DNA of 64,000 bases from Enterococcus devriesei (GCF_001885905.1 NZ_JXKM01000001.1:124001-188000); one strand, 5' to 3'; shown: positions 9,382 to 18,290, counted from the first letter of the stretch. Notes: generated from the letters alone by a model not told the origin. Numbers and translations are program-made.

Positions 9382-11115
9382 ATGGCGTATCAAGCACTTT
9401 ACCGCGTTTGGCGTTCTCAACGTTTCGATGACTTAGTTGGTCAAGAAGCGATTACTAAAACGTTAAAAAATGCGATCCAACAACAGAAAACTTCTCACGC
9501 CTATTTATTTACCGGCCCCCGTGGTACAGGGAAGACGAGTGCGGCGAAAATTTTTGCCAAAGCCATCAATTGTCCTAATAGTGTCGATGGGGAACCTTGC
9601 AACGAGTGTGAAATGTGCCGCTCGATTACTGAAGGACGGCAGGAAGACGTAATTGAAATCGATGCCGCCAGCAACAATGGTGTGGAAGAGATTCGTTTTA
9701 TTCGTGATCGAGCTAACTATGCACCGACAGCGGCAAAATATAAAGTTTATATTATCGATGAAGTGCATATGCTTTCGACGGGTGCTTTCAATGCCTTGCT
9801 AAAAACGTTGGAAGAACCTAAGGAACATGTGATTTTCGTCTTAGCAACAACGGAGCCTCATAAGATACCAGCGACAATCATTTCGCGGACCCAACGTTTT
9901 GACTTCAAACGAATCGGTGTCTCAGCGATCATTGGTCGGATGGCTTACATTTTAAAAGAAAGCAATCAGCCTTATGAAGAACAGGCATTGTCGGTCATTG
10001 CGCGAGCGGCGGAAGGTGGGATGCGGGATGCGTTGAGTATTTTGGATCAGGCCATTTCCTTTAGTAATGAGACGATTACGTTAGCCGATGCCTTAGCCGT
10101 GACTGGCAGCTTAACGACTGAAATGATGGATAGCTTTATCGGTGCTTGCTTACAACAAGATGTCAGCAGTGCGTTAGAGGTTTTGGAAAATATTCTGGCA
10201 GAAGGGAAAGAAGCGCGCCGTCTAACAGAAGATTTATTATTGTACTGCCGTGATTTATTGATTTATCAGCAAGCCCCCAAGCTTTTGGAAGGTCGCGCGG
10301 CCTATTTGACCGATCCTTTCAAACAATTAGCTGAAACAACGGCTTCGGAGCGTTTGTATTCAATGATCAAGATTTTAAGTGATACACAAAATGAGATTCG
10401 CTTTACCAACCATGCGAACGTTTATTTAGAAGTTGCGACAGTAAAATTGGCAACACCGCAAACCGCGGCAGCAAATGGGGCGAATGTTCAAGTAAGTACG
10501 GCAACCAATCCAGTGGATCAAGCGGAGCTGACGGCTTTAAAAATGCAACTGCAGCAACTGCAGAAAGAATTGCAGCAATTAAAAGCTAATCCAGCTGTTG
10601 AAAAGGAAGAGCGTAAAGCGGCCGCACCGAAGAAAAGCGCTAATAGTTATCGTGTGCCGACTGAACGGGTCTATCAAGTATTGAGTGAAGCGACCAAGGA
10701 TCATCTACTTGATGTCAAAAGCGTATGGGAAGATTTGTTGATGGCTTTGCCGGTAACTCAGCGGGCGATGCTAAAAGCCAGTGAACCAATGGCGGCCGGA
10801 CCTGCATTATTGTTGGTCGCCTTTGACTATGAGATTGTTTGTCAGCGAGCAGACAGCAATGAAGAGCTGCGCTTGAATTTGCAAAACAGTTTAAGTATGA
10901 TGATCAAAAATTATACCCCCGAGTTTGTTTTTATCACGCGGGAAAGCTGGCCTCGTTTACGACAAGCCTTTCTCAGTCAACATCACGACCGTCCAATCGA
11001 GATGGAAGCGAGTGATTCAGAGGAAGAAATCAGTTTACTACCAGAAGAAACCAATGAAGTCGTTGAACAAGCGAAAAGTTTGTTTGGTGATCTTGTTACA
11101 ATTAAAGAAGATTAA
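9382..11115 (+). CDS. dnaX: DNA polymerase III subunits gamma/tau
   Basis: The protein (577 aa) is the clamp-loader ATPase. It shows Walker A GPRGTGKT at about 45-52, the four-cysteine zinc module (NCPNSVDGEPCNECEMC) around 64-79, Walker B IIDEVHML and the SRTQRFDF sensor region. A Q-rich coiled coil (about 385-410) leads into a C-terminal tau domain that contacts DnaB and Pol III alpha. I see no slippery A-AAA-AAG site, so a gamma form by frameshifting is not suggested. The order dnaX-ebfC-recR is conserved in Firmicutes. Confidence 0.97.
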   Translation: MAYQALYRVWRSQRFDDLVGQEAITKTLKNAIQQQKTSHAYLFTGPRGTGKTSAAKIFAKAINCPNSVDGEPCNECEMCRSITEGRQEDVIEIDAASNNGVEEIRFIRDRANYAPTAAKYKVYIIDEVHMLSTGAFNALLKTLEEPKEHVIFVLATTEPHKIPATIISRTQRFDFKRIGVSAIIGRMAYILKESNQPYEEQALSVIARAAEGGMRDALSILDQAISFSNETITLADALAVTGSLTTEMMDSFIGACLQQDVSSALEVLENILAEGKEARRLTEDLLLYCRDLLIYQQAPKLLEGRAAYLTDPFKQLAETTASERLYSMIKILSDTQNEIRFTNHANVYLEVATVKLATPQTAAANGANVQVSTATNPVDQAELTALKMQLQQLQKELQQLKANPAVEKEERKAAAPKKSANSYRVPTERVYQVLSEATKDHLLDVKSVWEDLLMALPVTQRAMLKASEPMAAGPALLLVAFDYEIVCQRADSNEELRLNLQNSLSMMIKNYTPEFVFITRESWPRLRQAFLSQHHDRPIEMEASDSEEEISLLPEETNEVVEQAKSLFGDLVTIKED

Positions 11116-11152
11116 AAGTAGAAGATAGAATCTTAAAGGAGCGAACAATCGA

Positions 11153-11467
11153 ATGATGCGCGGAATGGGAAATATGCAAGGCATGATGAAACAAATGCAG
11201 AAGATGCAAAAAGAAATGGTGAAGGCTCAAGACGAATTAAATGCCAAAGAATTCACTGGTAGCTCGACAAATGATCTAGTTACAGTGACTTTCACTGGAG
11301 ATAAAACCATGAAAACAATGGCCATCAACCCTGAACTGATTGATCCAGAAGATCCAGAAATGCTACAAGACATGATCGTGTTAGCTGTCAATGATGCGAT
11401 TAAAAAAATTACTACCGAGACCGATCAAACGATGGGTAAATATACAAAGGGACTTCCTGGAATGTAA
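11153..11467 (+). CDS. ebfC: YbaB/EbfC nucleoid-associated protein
   Basis: The protein (104 aa) is a Met/Gln-rich helix followed by the short beta sheet of the YbaB/EbfC family, which binds DNA as a dimer. The N-terminus [16 protein letters not shown] is characteristic. AAAGGAGCG lies upstream of two adjacent possible ATG codons; the first is used here. It sits between dnaX and recR, presumably co-transcribed with both. Confidence 0.95.
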   Translation: MMRGMGNMQGMMKQMQKMQKEMVKAQDELNAKEFTGSSTNDLVTVTFTGDKTMKTMAINPELIDPEDPEMLQDMIVLAVNDAIKKITTETDQTMGKYTKGLPGM

Positions 11468-11495
11468 GCGACTTTGATCAGAAAGGAAGAACACA

Positions 11496-12092
11496 ATGCA
11501 ATATCCAGAACCAATTGCGAAACTGATCGAAAGCTATATGAAGCTTCCTGGGATCGGACAAAAAACCGCGACTCGTTTGGCTTTTTTCACAATTGATATG
11601 AAGGACGAGTCCGTTAATGAGTTCGCTCGTTCATTGATCAGTGTCAAGCGCGACCTGCGTTTTTGCAGTATCTGTGGTAATATCACGGAAGAAGATCCTT
11701 GCGAGATTTGTTCAGATACGACTCGCGATCGTAGTACGATCCTAGTGGTTGAGGAACCCAAAGATGTCATGTCGATGGAAAAGGTTCGTGAATATCACGG
11801 ACTCTATCACGTTCTCCACGGAGTGTTGTCACCCATGGAAGGAACTGGACCGGAAGATATTAATATTGCACCGTTAATCAAACGGCTGCATGATGATGAG
11901 GTTAAAGAAGTTATTATCGCTACCAATGCGACGACTGAGGGAGAAGCTACGGCGATGTATTTGTCGCGCTTGATCAAACCAGCTGGCATTAAAGTGACTC
12001 GCTTAGCCCATGGCTTGTCGGTTGGCAGTGACATTGAATATGCTGATGAGATCACTTTGCTGAAAGCAGTAGAAGGACGTCGTGAACTTTAA
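11496..12092 (+). CDS. recR: Recombination mediator RecR
   Basis: The protein (198 aa) has all RecR modules: an N-terminal helix-hairpin-helix ([16 protein letters not shown]), a C4 zinc finger ([16 protein letters not shown] at about 57-72), a Toprim domain ([16 protein letters not shown]) and a C-terminal Walker-B-like segment. It acts with RecF and RecO to load RecA at gaps. The start follows AGAAAGGAAG. It ends at a terminator that overlaps the stop codon. Confidence 0.97.
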   Translation: MQYPEPIAKLIESYMKLPGIGQKTATRLAFFTIDMKDESVNEFARSLISVKRDLRFCSICGNITEEDPCEICSDTTRDRSTILVVEEPKDVMSMEKVREYHGLYHVLHGVLSPMEGTGPEDINIAPLIKRLHDDEVKEVIIATNATTEGEATAMYLSRLIKPAGIKVTRLAHGLSVGSDIEYADEITLLKAVEGRREL

Positions 12093-12112
12093 TTTTTTCA
12101 CGGCGTTTTTTT
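12078..12112 (+). terminator. Terminator after recR
   Basis: An 8-bp stem CGTCGTGA/TCACGGCG is followed by seven T residues. The 5' arm lies inside the last recR codons. Confidence 0.75.
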
Positions 12113-12148
12113 GAAAATAGAAGATAATTATTTTGGGGGACAAGGAAC

Positions 12149-12802
12149 GTGAAGGGACTATTTATTACGATTGAAGGACCAGACGGAGCTGGCAAAACTA
12201 GTGTAATCGAAGAGCTGTATCCGAGATTACAAGCAACAGCGGCAAAACAAATTGTTAAAACAAGAGAGCCAGGCGGTATTCCAATCGCAGAGAAAATTCG
12301 CCACGTGATCCTTGATCCAATCAACGACCAGATGGATGATCGGACTGAGGCGTTGCTTTATGCGGCGGCTCGGCGCCAACATTTGGTTGAAAAAATCTGG
12401 CCAGCTTTAGACGCTGGAAAAATTGTTTTGTGTGACCGTTTTGTTGACAGCTCTTTAGCTTATCAAGGAGCGGGCAGAGGCATCGGCATGGATGAAGTTT
12501 TAAAAATCAATGAGTTTGCTATTGAAGGAACTATTCCAGATATTACTTTGTATTTAGATGTCGATTCAGATACAGGTTTGCAACGAATTATGAAGAACCG
12601 AACCAATCAAATTGACCGTTTGGACTCCGAAGGGTTACAATTTCATCAAAGGGTTCGACATGCTTACCTAAAACTTGCGGAAGCAAATGCTGATCGAATC
12701 GTAAAAATTGATGCTAGAAAGCGTCTTGATGAAGTTGTAGAAGATTGTTTCTACGAATTGTTGACCTGTTTTCCAGAGTATTTTCAATCACGAGAGGTGT
12801 AA
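12149..12802 (+). CDS. tmk: Thymidylate kinase
   Basis: The protein (217 aa) phosphorylates dTMP to dTDP. It has P-loop GPDGAGKTS at about 10-18, the DR motif in [14 protein letters not shown] around 95, and the lid region. The GTG start follows GGGGGACAAGG. It opens a run of genes (tmk-darA-holB-ricT-yabA) matching the B. subtilis tmk-yaaQ-yaaR-holB-yaaT-yabA order, with yaaR missing here. Confidence 0.97.
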   Translation: MKGLFITIEGPDGAGKTSVIEELYPRLQATAAKQIVKTREPGGIPIAEKIRHVILDPINDQMDDRTEALLYAAARRQHLVEKIWPALDAGKIVLCDRFVDSSLAYQGAGRGIGMDEVLKINEFAIEGTIPDITLYLDVDSDTGLQRIMKNRTNQIDRLDSEGLQFHQRVRHAYLKLAEANADRIVKIDARKRLDEVVEDCFYELLTCFPEYFQSREV

Positions 12803-12807
12803 AAGAG

Positions 12808-13137
12808 ATGAAACTTATTTTAGCGATTGTCCAAGACAAAGATTCTAACCGTTTAGCCAATGAATTTATTGATGCCAATATTCGAGCAACCAAGCTTTCT
12901 TCTACCGGTGGCTTTTTGAAGGCTGGCAACAGCACCTTCATTATTGGGATCGAAGATGAACGGGTAGAAGATACATTAGCGTTGATCAAAGAAACGTGTC
13001 AAGCACGGACACAATACGTGACCACGCCTGTGACCCTTGATATTTCTTTAGACGGGCAAGTTCCTTATCCAGTTGAAGTCGAAGTCGGTGGGGCGACAGT
13101 CTTTGTCTTACCAGTTGAAGGCTTCCAACAGTATTAA
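12808..13137 (+). CDS. darA: Cyclic-di-AMP receptor DarA/PstA
   Basis: The protein (109 aa) is a PII-like signal protein of the DUF970 (YaaQ) family. The opening MKLILAIVQDKDSNRL, then RATKLSSTGGFLKAGNSTF and IGIEDE are the c-di-AMP-binding signature segments. It forms trimers that bind c-di-AMP; the downstream partner is unknown in the family. The ATG at 12808 follows GAGAGGTG; an in-frame ATG inside tmk is ignored. Its stop overlaps the holB start (TAATG). Confidence 0.93.
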   Translation: MKLILAIVQDKDSNRLANEFIDANIRATKLSSTGGFLKAGNSTFIIGIEDERVEDTLALIKETCQARTQYVTTPVTLDISLDGQVPYPVEVEVGGATVFVLPVEGFQQY

Positions 13138-14078
13138 TGATGGAAGAAGCGAAAAGACTCGAAACCATTCAACCGATCGTTTTTCGCCAATTACAAAACA
13201 GTTTTGAGCATGGGCGTATGGCTCATGCTTATCTTTTTGAAGGCGATCAGGGGACAGGTAAAGCTGAATTGGCACTGTGGTTTGTGAAACATCTTTTTTG
13301 TTTGGACCTGCAAGCCGGGATGCCCTGTGAAAAATGCAATAATTGTCTACGAATAAATAGTAAGGATCATCCCGATGTCGTTGAGATCGAACCGGATGGA
13401 CAGTCAATCAAGGTGGACCAAATTCGCGCGCTGCAAAGCGAATTAGCAAAGAGCGGCTTTGAGTCTGCGAAAAAGGTCGTAATTATCCATCAAGCAGAAA
13501 AAATGAATCTTAATTCAGCAAATAGTTTGCTGAAATTTCTTGAAGAACCACCAGCGAATTTTATGATTATTTTAGAAACGCAATCGTTAGGGAAAATATT
13601 GCCCACGATTCGCTCCCGGTGTCAGATCATCCATTTTCAAGCATTGTCAAAGGAACGTCTCCAAGCACGCTTGGAAGCCGATCAACTCCCAACCAAAACC
13701 GCACAACTATTAGCAAATTTAACAAATAGTTATGGAAAAGCTGTTGAAATCTCAAAAGATGAATGGTTTAATGAAGCTAGAGATAGCGTTATTCAATGGT
13801 TTAATTATCTCGAAAAAAATGACCCGCAAGCTTTTATTTATGTGCAGAAGAAGCTCGTGAAGACCTTTAAAGATAAAACGCAGCAGCAATTTTGTTTTGA
13901 GCTGCTAGCTTATTTTGTCAAGGAAAAACGTGATCAAGACTTGAAAAACCAGCAAACAAGCTTAGTGAAGGCTAATAACTTGTTAGCGGAAGTTTTAGCT
14001 GCCAGTCAAAAATTAGAAGCGAACGTCTCATTTCAAAATATCGCAGAACAAATAACGTTGCATACTGTTTTTGCATAA
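13137..14078 (+). CDS. holB: DNA polymerase III subunit delta-prime
   Basis: The protein (313 aa) is the delta-prime clamp-loader subunit. It has an AAA+ fold with a P-loop-like GDQGTGKAELA at about 37-47 and a zinc module (CLDLQAGMPCEKCNNC) around 56-71. The late SRCQIIHF is the SRC motif that supplies the arginine finger to the neighbouring subunit. It overlaps darA by one base. The loader subunits delta-prime and tau are both encoded in this window. Confidence 0.95.
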   Translation: MMEEAKRLETIQPIVFRQLQNSFEHGRMAHAYLFEGDQGTGKAELALWFVKHLFCLDLQAGMPCEKCNNCLRINSKDHPDVVEIEPDGQSIKVDQIRALQSELAKSGFESAKKVVIIHQAEKMNLNSANSLLKFLEEPPANFMIILETQSLGKILPTIRSRCQIIHFQALSKERLQARLEADQLPTKTAQLLANLTNSYGKAVEISKDEWFNEARDSVIQWFNYLEKNDPQAFIYVQKKLVKTFKDKTQQQFCFELLAYFVKEKRDQDLKNQQTSLVKANNLLAEVLAASQKLEANVSFQNIAEQITLHTVFA

Positions 14079-14106
14079 CGTTATTTAACAGAGAGTAGGG
14101 AAAACC

Positions 14107-14919
14107 ATGGTTGAAGTTGTGGGTGTTCGGTTCCGTGACGCAGGACATATTTATTATTATGCGCCTGGAAACAAAGAATACTACTATAATGATAAAGTCT
14201 TGGTTGAGTCACAACAGGCGCACCAGATTGCGACAGTGGCGATTCCAAAAATCGAGATTGCTAAAAATGATTTATCAGATGATTTAAAAACAATTTTGCA
14301 TAAAGCCTCTGAAAAAGAATTAAGAAAAGTGGCTCAAAACGAAGCAGATGCAGCCGCAGCCTTTAAAACGGCTAAAGAAAAGATTCGTGAACATGAGCTG
14401 GAGATGAAGCTAATTCAAGTTGAATATACGTTTGATCGCAGCAAAATGGTTTTCTATTTTACGGCAGACGGTCGGATTGATTTTCGTGAATTAGTGAAAG
14501 ATTTAGCCAGTGTTTTTCGGACACGGATCGAATTGCGTCAGATTGGCGTGCGAGATGAGGCAAAAATCTTAGGCGGAATCGGCCCTTGTGGCAGACCACT
14601 GTGTTGTTCGACCTTTTTAGGCGATTTTATCCCGGTCTCTATCAAGATGGCAAAAGATCAAGGCCTATCCTTAAACCCAACGAAAATTTCGGGTCTGTGT
14701 GGTCGTTTGATGTGCTGCTTGAAATATGAGAATGGCGAGTATGAAGCAGCTAAAAAAGCCATGCCTGATTATGGCAAAGAAATCAATACACCCGAAGGCC
14801 GCGGAAAAGTGATCGGTTTGAATTTGTTAAGCAAAGTGGTGAAAGTGCGCCTATTCGGCCGCGATGCCACTGTGGATTTTGATTATCAAGAGTTAGTTGA
14901 AGCAGGTGAACAAGCATGA
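14107..14919 (+). CDS. ricT: RicT/YaaT, PSP1-domain regulatory protein
   Basis: The protein (270 aa) has the PSP1 C-terminal domain with the conserved cysteine pattern CGRPLCCSTF and CGRLMCCLKYE (about 163-205). In B. subtilis these belong to the iron-sulfur-bearing Ric complex (RicA, RicF, RicT) that steers RNase Y mRNA processing. RicA and RicF are not in this window. The start follows AGAGAGTAGGG. Its end overlaps the yabA start by 4 bases, which suggests coupling. Confidence 0.93.
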   Translation: MVEVVGVRFRDAGHIYYYAPGNKEYYYNDKVLVESQQAHQIATVAIPKIEIAKNDLSDDLKTILHKASEKELRKVAQNEADAAAAFKTAKEKIREHELEMKLIQVEYTFDRSKMVFYFTADGRIDFRELVKDLASVFRTRIELRQIGVRDEAKILGGIGPCGRPLCCSTFLGDFIPVSIKMAKDQGLSLNPTKISGLCGRLMCCLKYENGEYEAAKKAMPDYGKEINTPEGRGKVIGLNLLSKVVKVRLFGRDATVDFDYQELVEAGEQA

Positions 14920-15266
14920 TGGATCGACGCTCGTTATATGATGGCTTAAACCAATTAGAACATGAGATGCAAAAAAATCTGACTGATCTTGTTTCAATGA
15001 AAGAAACATTGTTAGAACTAGTAGAAAAGAATACGACATTAGAGATGGAAAACGAACGATTGCGGGAACGTATTCGACAAATCGATGAAAAGAAATCCCC
15101 TGTCTTTGATGAACGTCAGGAGTTATCTGAATCTCGGTTGAATCTTGAAAAAATATACGAAGACGGTTTTCACGTCTGCAATTTGCTTTATGGATCAAGA
15201 CGAGAACAAGATGAACCCTGTGCCTTTTGTTTGGATGTTATCTATCGCGAAAGTAAACAAAAATAA
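14916..15266 (+). CDS. yabA: Replication initiation control protein YabA
   Basis: The protein (116 aa) has an N-terminal coiled coil (about 10-60) used for tetramer formation and a C-terminal zinc site (FHVC...CAFC at about 90-107). YabA binds DnaA and the sliding clamp to limit re-initiation. The neighbourhood of holB and ricT is the usual one. The operon ends at the following terminator. Confidence 0.93.
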   Translation: MMDRRSLYDGLNQLEHEMQKNLTDLVSMKETLLELVEKNTTLEMENERLRERIRQIDEKKSPVFDERQELSESRLNLEKIYEDGFHVCNLLYGSRREQDEPCAFCLDVIYRESKQK

Positions 15267-15269
15267 GCG

Positions 15270-15296
15270 AACCGGGACGAACTGTTCCGGTTTTTT
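15270..15296 (+). terminator. Terminator after yabA
   Basis: A stem AACCGG/CCGGTT with an 11-base interior is followed by six T residues. Repeat family B begins directly after the T run. Confidence 0.75.
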
Positions 15297-15298
15297 AG

Positions 15299-15420
15299 AC
15301 TATAAAGAAAAGTATAAAATTTTCGCATGAATAAATTACTTTACAACAGGTATATTCATGTCTGGCTTCACGAACTAGCTTTATCGGTAATAAGCTGAGC
15401 GAGTTCGCGAAAGCCTTTCT
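15299..15420. repeat. Palindromic repeat family B, copy 1 (short form)
   Basis: The element runs from ACTATAAAGAAAAGTATAAA to GCGAAAGCCTTTC. Its arms GGCTTCACGAACT and GAGTTCGCGAAAGCC are inverted, so it can fold into one long hairpin. It is nearly the same as the element at 35429 except that it lacks the internal insertion. It fills the yabA-rsmI gap. Confidence 0.75.
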
Positions 15421-15496
15421 TATAGTTTAGCGCAGCTTTCAGAAGTTTGCCTCTTGGAGAAGGACTTCAAATCGCTAATTAGAAAGAAGGAAAGTC

Positions 15497-16354
15497 GTGA
15501 AAAGTCAAAAGAGTTTTGCTGAAGCTGTCGGAGCGCTTTATCTAGTACCGACACCAATCGGAAATTTAGAGGATATGACCTTTCGAGCAGTAAAGACACT
15601 GCAGGAAGCAGATTTGATCGCCAGTGAAGATACACGAAATACCCAAAAATTATTGAATCACTTTGAGATAAAAGTACCGCAAAAAAGTCTTCACGAACAT
15701 AATTATAATGAACGTATCCCAGAATTGATCCGCTTTTTAAAAAGTGGTCAAAGTATCGCGCAAGTCAGTGATGCCGGGATGCCCTCAATCAGCGATCCAG
15801 GTCATGAACTAGTCGTTGCTTGCATCAATGAGGATATTCCTGTGATTGCGTTACCTGGAGCGACTGCTGGGATGACCGCTTTGATCGCTTCAGGCTTATT
15901 GCCACAGCCTTTTTATTTTTACGGTTTCTTACAACGAAAGAGAAGTGCACAGAAAAAAGAGCTGGAAGAATTAAAGAAACAAACCGCAACTTTGATTTTT
16001 TATGAATCACCTCATCGAGTGAAAGAAACCTTGAAAAATATGAATGGTGTTTGGGGAAACCGTGAAGTAGTGATCTGTCGAGAGTTGACGAAGCTCTATG
16101 AAGAATATTTGCGAGGCACTACCGAAGAACTATTAACTTATTTAGAAGATCACACCTTAAAGGGTGAATGCTGTCTCTTAGTGGCTGGCGCTGACGAAGT
16201 GGAGGAAGCGGATGAAGTTTTCGAAGGAACGCTGAAGGAACAGGTAGAAGCGTTGATTGTAGCAGGTCAGCCTTCAAAGGAAGCCATTAAAACGGTTGCT
16301 AAAAGACACAATTTGAAAAAACAAGAAGTTTACAAAGAATACCACGAATTATAA
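15497..16354 (+). CDS. rsmI: 16S rRNA C1402 2'-O-methyltransferase
   Basis: The protein (285 aa) is a tetrapyrrole-methylase-fold enzyme. It contains VPTPIGNLEDMTFRAV (about 18-33), IASEDTRNTQKLL, the SAM-binding VSDAGMPSISDPG and LPGATAGMTALIASG. RsmI methylates the ribose of C1402 in 16S rRNA. The GTG start follows AGAAAGAAGGAAAG. It is the yabC-equivalent position next to yabA, here separated by a repeat element, so it probably has its own promoter. Confidence 0.95.
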   Translation: MKSQKSFAEAVGALYLVPTPIGNLEDMTFRAVKTLQEADLIASEDTRNTQKLLNHFEIKVPQKSLHEHNYNERIPELIRFLKSGQSIAQVSDAGMPSISDPGHELVVACINEDIPVIALPGATAGMTALIASGLLPQPFYFYGFLQRKRSAQKKELEELKKQTATLIFYESPHRVKETLKNMNGVWGNREVVICRELTKLYEEYLRGTTEELLTYLEDHTLKGECCLLVAGADEVEEADEVFEGTLKEQVEALIVAGQPSKEAIKTVAKRHNLKKQEVYKEYHEL

Positions 16355-16382
16355 GAGTATGAGAATCCTCCTACTCTTTTTA
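16353..16382 (+). terminator. Terminator after rsmI
   Basis: A 7-bp stem AAGAGTA/TACTCTT with a 12-base loop ends in TTTTTA. The upstream GlnR box begins at the end of this T run. Confidence 0.65.
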
Positions 16383-16399
16383 TGTTAATATTTCTAACA
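16383..16399 (+). promoter_or_regulatory. GlnR/TnrA-type box, distal
   Basis: TGTTAATATTTCTAACA fits TGTNA-N7-TNACA exactly with symmetric ends. It lies 84 bases (about eight helical turns) upstream of the proximal box. Confidence 0.65.
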
Positions 16400-16453
16400 C
16401 GAAAAGTAACTAAATTAAAAAAAGATGAAAAAAATGAGTAAAAACACTTTTAT

Positions 16454-16459
16454 TATAAT
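16454..16459 (+). promoter_or_regulatory. -10 of the amt-glnK promoter
   Basis: TATAAT lies 8 bases before the proximal GlnR box. The -35 region is A-rich and poor, as expected for a regulated promoter. Confidence 0.5.
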
Positions 16460-16466
16460 GAAACGA

Positions 16467-16483
16467 TGTTAGAATACTTAACA
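16467..16483 (+). promoter_or_regulatory. GlnR/TnrA-type box, proximal
   Basis: TGTTAGAATACTTAACA matches TGTNA-N7-TNACA exactly. It covers the expected transcription start of amt-glnK, a position suited to repression by GlnR when nitrogen is plentiful. Confidence 0.75.
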
Positions 16484-16504
16484 TAAAAAGAATGGAGTGG
16501 TTTG

Positions 16505-17719
16505 ATGGCAGCGAATATTGCATTTATTTTGATTTGTTCTGGATTGGTTTTTCTCATGACTCCGGCACTGGCCTTTTTTTATGGCGGACTAGAGCGTAGA
16601 AAAAATATTTTGAACACAATGATGATGGTCATCTGTACGATGGGATTGGCCTCGGTTCTGTGGGTGGCGATTGGCTATTCGTTATCCTTTAGCGGTCATG
16701 GCGACTTTTTTGGGAATTTTGACAAACTCTTTTTTCACGGTGTTTCTATGACGAAAGGCGATGGTATCCCTGAAGGTCTGTTTGCTTTCTTTCAGATGAT
16801 GTTTGCTTTGATTACGACCGCAATTTTGACCGGATCAGTTGCTGGCCGGATGCGCTTTTCAGCGATTTTCTTATTCATCGCGATTTGGCTAGTGGTCGTG
16901 TATTTCCCAATGGCTCACATGGTTTGGGGTGGCGGCTTCCTTGATAAAATCGGTTCGATTGATTTTGCGGGTGGGAATGTTGTCCATATCAGTTCAGGCA
17001 TATCTGGCTTGGTTTTAGCAATCGTACTGGGTCGCCGGCGAGAATATCATCTGGGGGATTATCGTCCTCATAACGTTCCATTTGTTGTATTAGGTACCGG
17101 CTTATTATGGTTCGGCTGGTTTGGCTTTAATGGTGGTTCTGCGTTAGCAGCAAATGGTTTAGCGATTCACGCGTCAATCACGACGAATACAGCAGCTGCT
17201 TGTGCCATGCTTTCATGGATGTTGATTGAAAAATTGTTAAATGGCAAGCCAACAGTAGTTGGAGCGTGTACCGGTGCGGTTGTAGGTCTAGTTGCCATCA
17301 CTCCTGGTGCCGGTTTTGTTTCGATTGGCGCAAGCTTCTTGATTGGGGCTCTGGTTAGTCCCTTCTGCTATTTGTTTATTGCTGTAATCAAACAAAAACT
17401 AGGTTTTGATGATGCATTGGATGCCTTTGGCTGTCACGGTGTTGGTGGGATCTTTGGTGGGATTGCCACTGGGATTTTTGCTGATCCGTCAGTAGGTGGG
17501 AAAACAGGACTCATTTACGGACAGACCCATTTATTCATCGCTCAGATTGAGAGTGTTCTATTTACGTTAGTATTCGCTGGAGTGGCCAGCTATTTGATTA
17601 TTTCTTTGATTAGAGTCTTTATGCCGATTCGAGTGTCGCAACAAGAAGAAGCGATGGGGCTGGATCAAATTGAACATGCTGAGAATGCCTATCCAACATT
17701 TATGGGGATGGATTCTTAA
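16505..17719 (+). CDS. amt: Ammonium transporter (Amt/AmtB)
   Basis: The protein (404 aa) is an eleven-helix ammonium channel. It has FFYGGLERRKN early, the pore motif MVWGGGFLDKIGSIDFAGGNVVHISSG (His in VVHISSG), and the second conserved His in DAFGCHGVGGIFGGI. I place the start at the ATG at 16505, with GGAG about seven bases upstream; a TTG just before it is also possible. It is followed by glnK, whose product blocks the channel, and both sit behind GlnR boxes. Confidence 0.95.
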   Translation: MAANIAFILICSGLVFLMTPALAFFYGGLERRKNILNTMMMVICTMGLASVLWVAIGYSLSFSGHGDFFGNFDKLFFHGVSMTKGDGIPEGLFAFFQMMFALITTAILTGSVAGRMRFSAIFLFIAIWLVVVYFPMAHMVWGGGFLDKIGSIDFAGGNVVHISSGISGLVLAIVLGRRREYHLGDYRPHNVPFVVLGTGLLWFGWFGFNGGSALAANGLAIHASITTNTAAACAMLSWMLIEKLLNGKPTVVGACTGAVVGLVAITPGAGFVSIGASFLIGALVSPFCYLFIAVIKQKLGFDDALDAFGCHGVGGIFGGIATGIFADPSVGGKTGLIYGQTHLFIAQIESVLFTLVFAGVASYLIISLIRVFMPIRVSQQEEAMGLDQIEHAENAYPTFMGMDS

Positions 17720-17781
17720 TTAGAGAAATGAATCGAGAGTCTTTCTAGAAACATCATTTTGAAGGGAGTCTGCAAGGCACA

Positions 17782-18126
17782 ATGAAAAAAGTTGAAGCAA
17801 TTATCAGACAGGAAAAGTTGGAAATACTCAAGGCAGCGATTGATCATGAGGTGGAAGTAAATGGGATGACTGTTAGCCAAGTCTTAGGCTGCGGATTGCA
17901 AAAAGGACAAAAGACTCATGTCCGAGGACAAGAAGTTATTACGACCTTGCTGCCAAAAGTTTCGGTAAGTTTTATTTTAGCGGATGAAGACGTGGAGCGA
18001 GTGATTGATTTAATCTTAGATACTTGTCAATCTGAAGAATGTGGAACGGGGAAAATATTTGTTTATCCGATTGAGGAAGTGATTCGCATTCGTACGCGGG
18101 AATCTGGAAAAGCTGCACTTCAATAA
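17782..18126 (+). CDS. glnK: PII nitrogen regulatory protein (GlnK)
   Basis: The protein (114 aa) is a PII trimer subunit with the canonical opening MKKVEAIIR, the T-loop region (about 37-55) and the C-terminal GTGKIFVYPIEEVIRIRT nucleotide-site segment. The T-loop lacks both conserved tyrosines: the site of uridylylation (Tyr51 in E. coli) is Val52 here and the Tyr46 position is Val47. It therefore probably senses ATP/ADP and 2-oxoglutarate without covalent modification and gates Amt. It ends with a terminator. Confidence 0.95.
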   Translation: MKKVEAIIRQEKLEILKAAIDHEVEVNGMTVSQVLGCGLQKGQKTHVRGQEVITTLLPKVSVSFILADEDVERVIDLILDTCQSEECGTGKIFVYPIEEVIRIRTRESGKAALQ

Positions 18127-18147
18127 TAATGGAATAAATTTTAAACG

Positions 18148-18185
18148 AAGGGCCGTACCGATGTATTTTGGTGCGGTTCTTTTTG
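18148..18185 (+). terminator. Terminator after glnK
   Basis: A hairpin (GGGCCGTACC against GGTGCGGTTC, with G-T pairs) is followed by TTTTTG. Confidence 0.7.
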
Positions 18186-18290
18186 TTAATTCAGAATAAA
18201 TGAAACATTTTTCGAAGCCCATGAAAAATGTCTTATTTTCGTACACATACGATTTTTCTAACCTGCCAAGGCAGGAAGAAAAACTCGCAG
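18186..18290. repeat. Structured repeat family A, unit 3
   Basis: The unit has hairpin 1 at 18205-18231 (ACATTTTTC/GAAAAATGT) and hairpin 2 at 18253-18283 (TTTTTCT...AGAAAAA outside, CTGCC/GGCAG inside). The spacer CATACGATT matches CGTATACCATT of unit 2. The primary sequence is diverged but the plan is the same. Confidence 0.6.

Noticed and set aside
10500-10640. Programmed frameshift site in dnaX for a gamma product
   Set aside because: No A-AAA-AAG-type slippery heptamer with a following hairpin is seen in the tau linker region.
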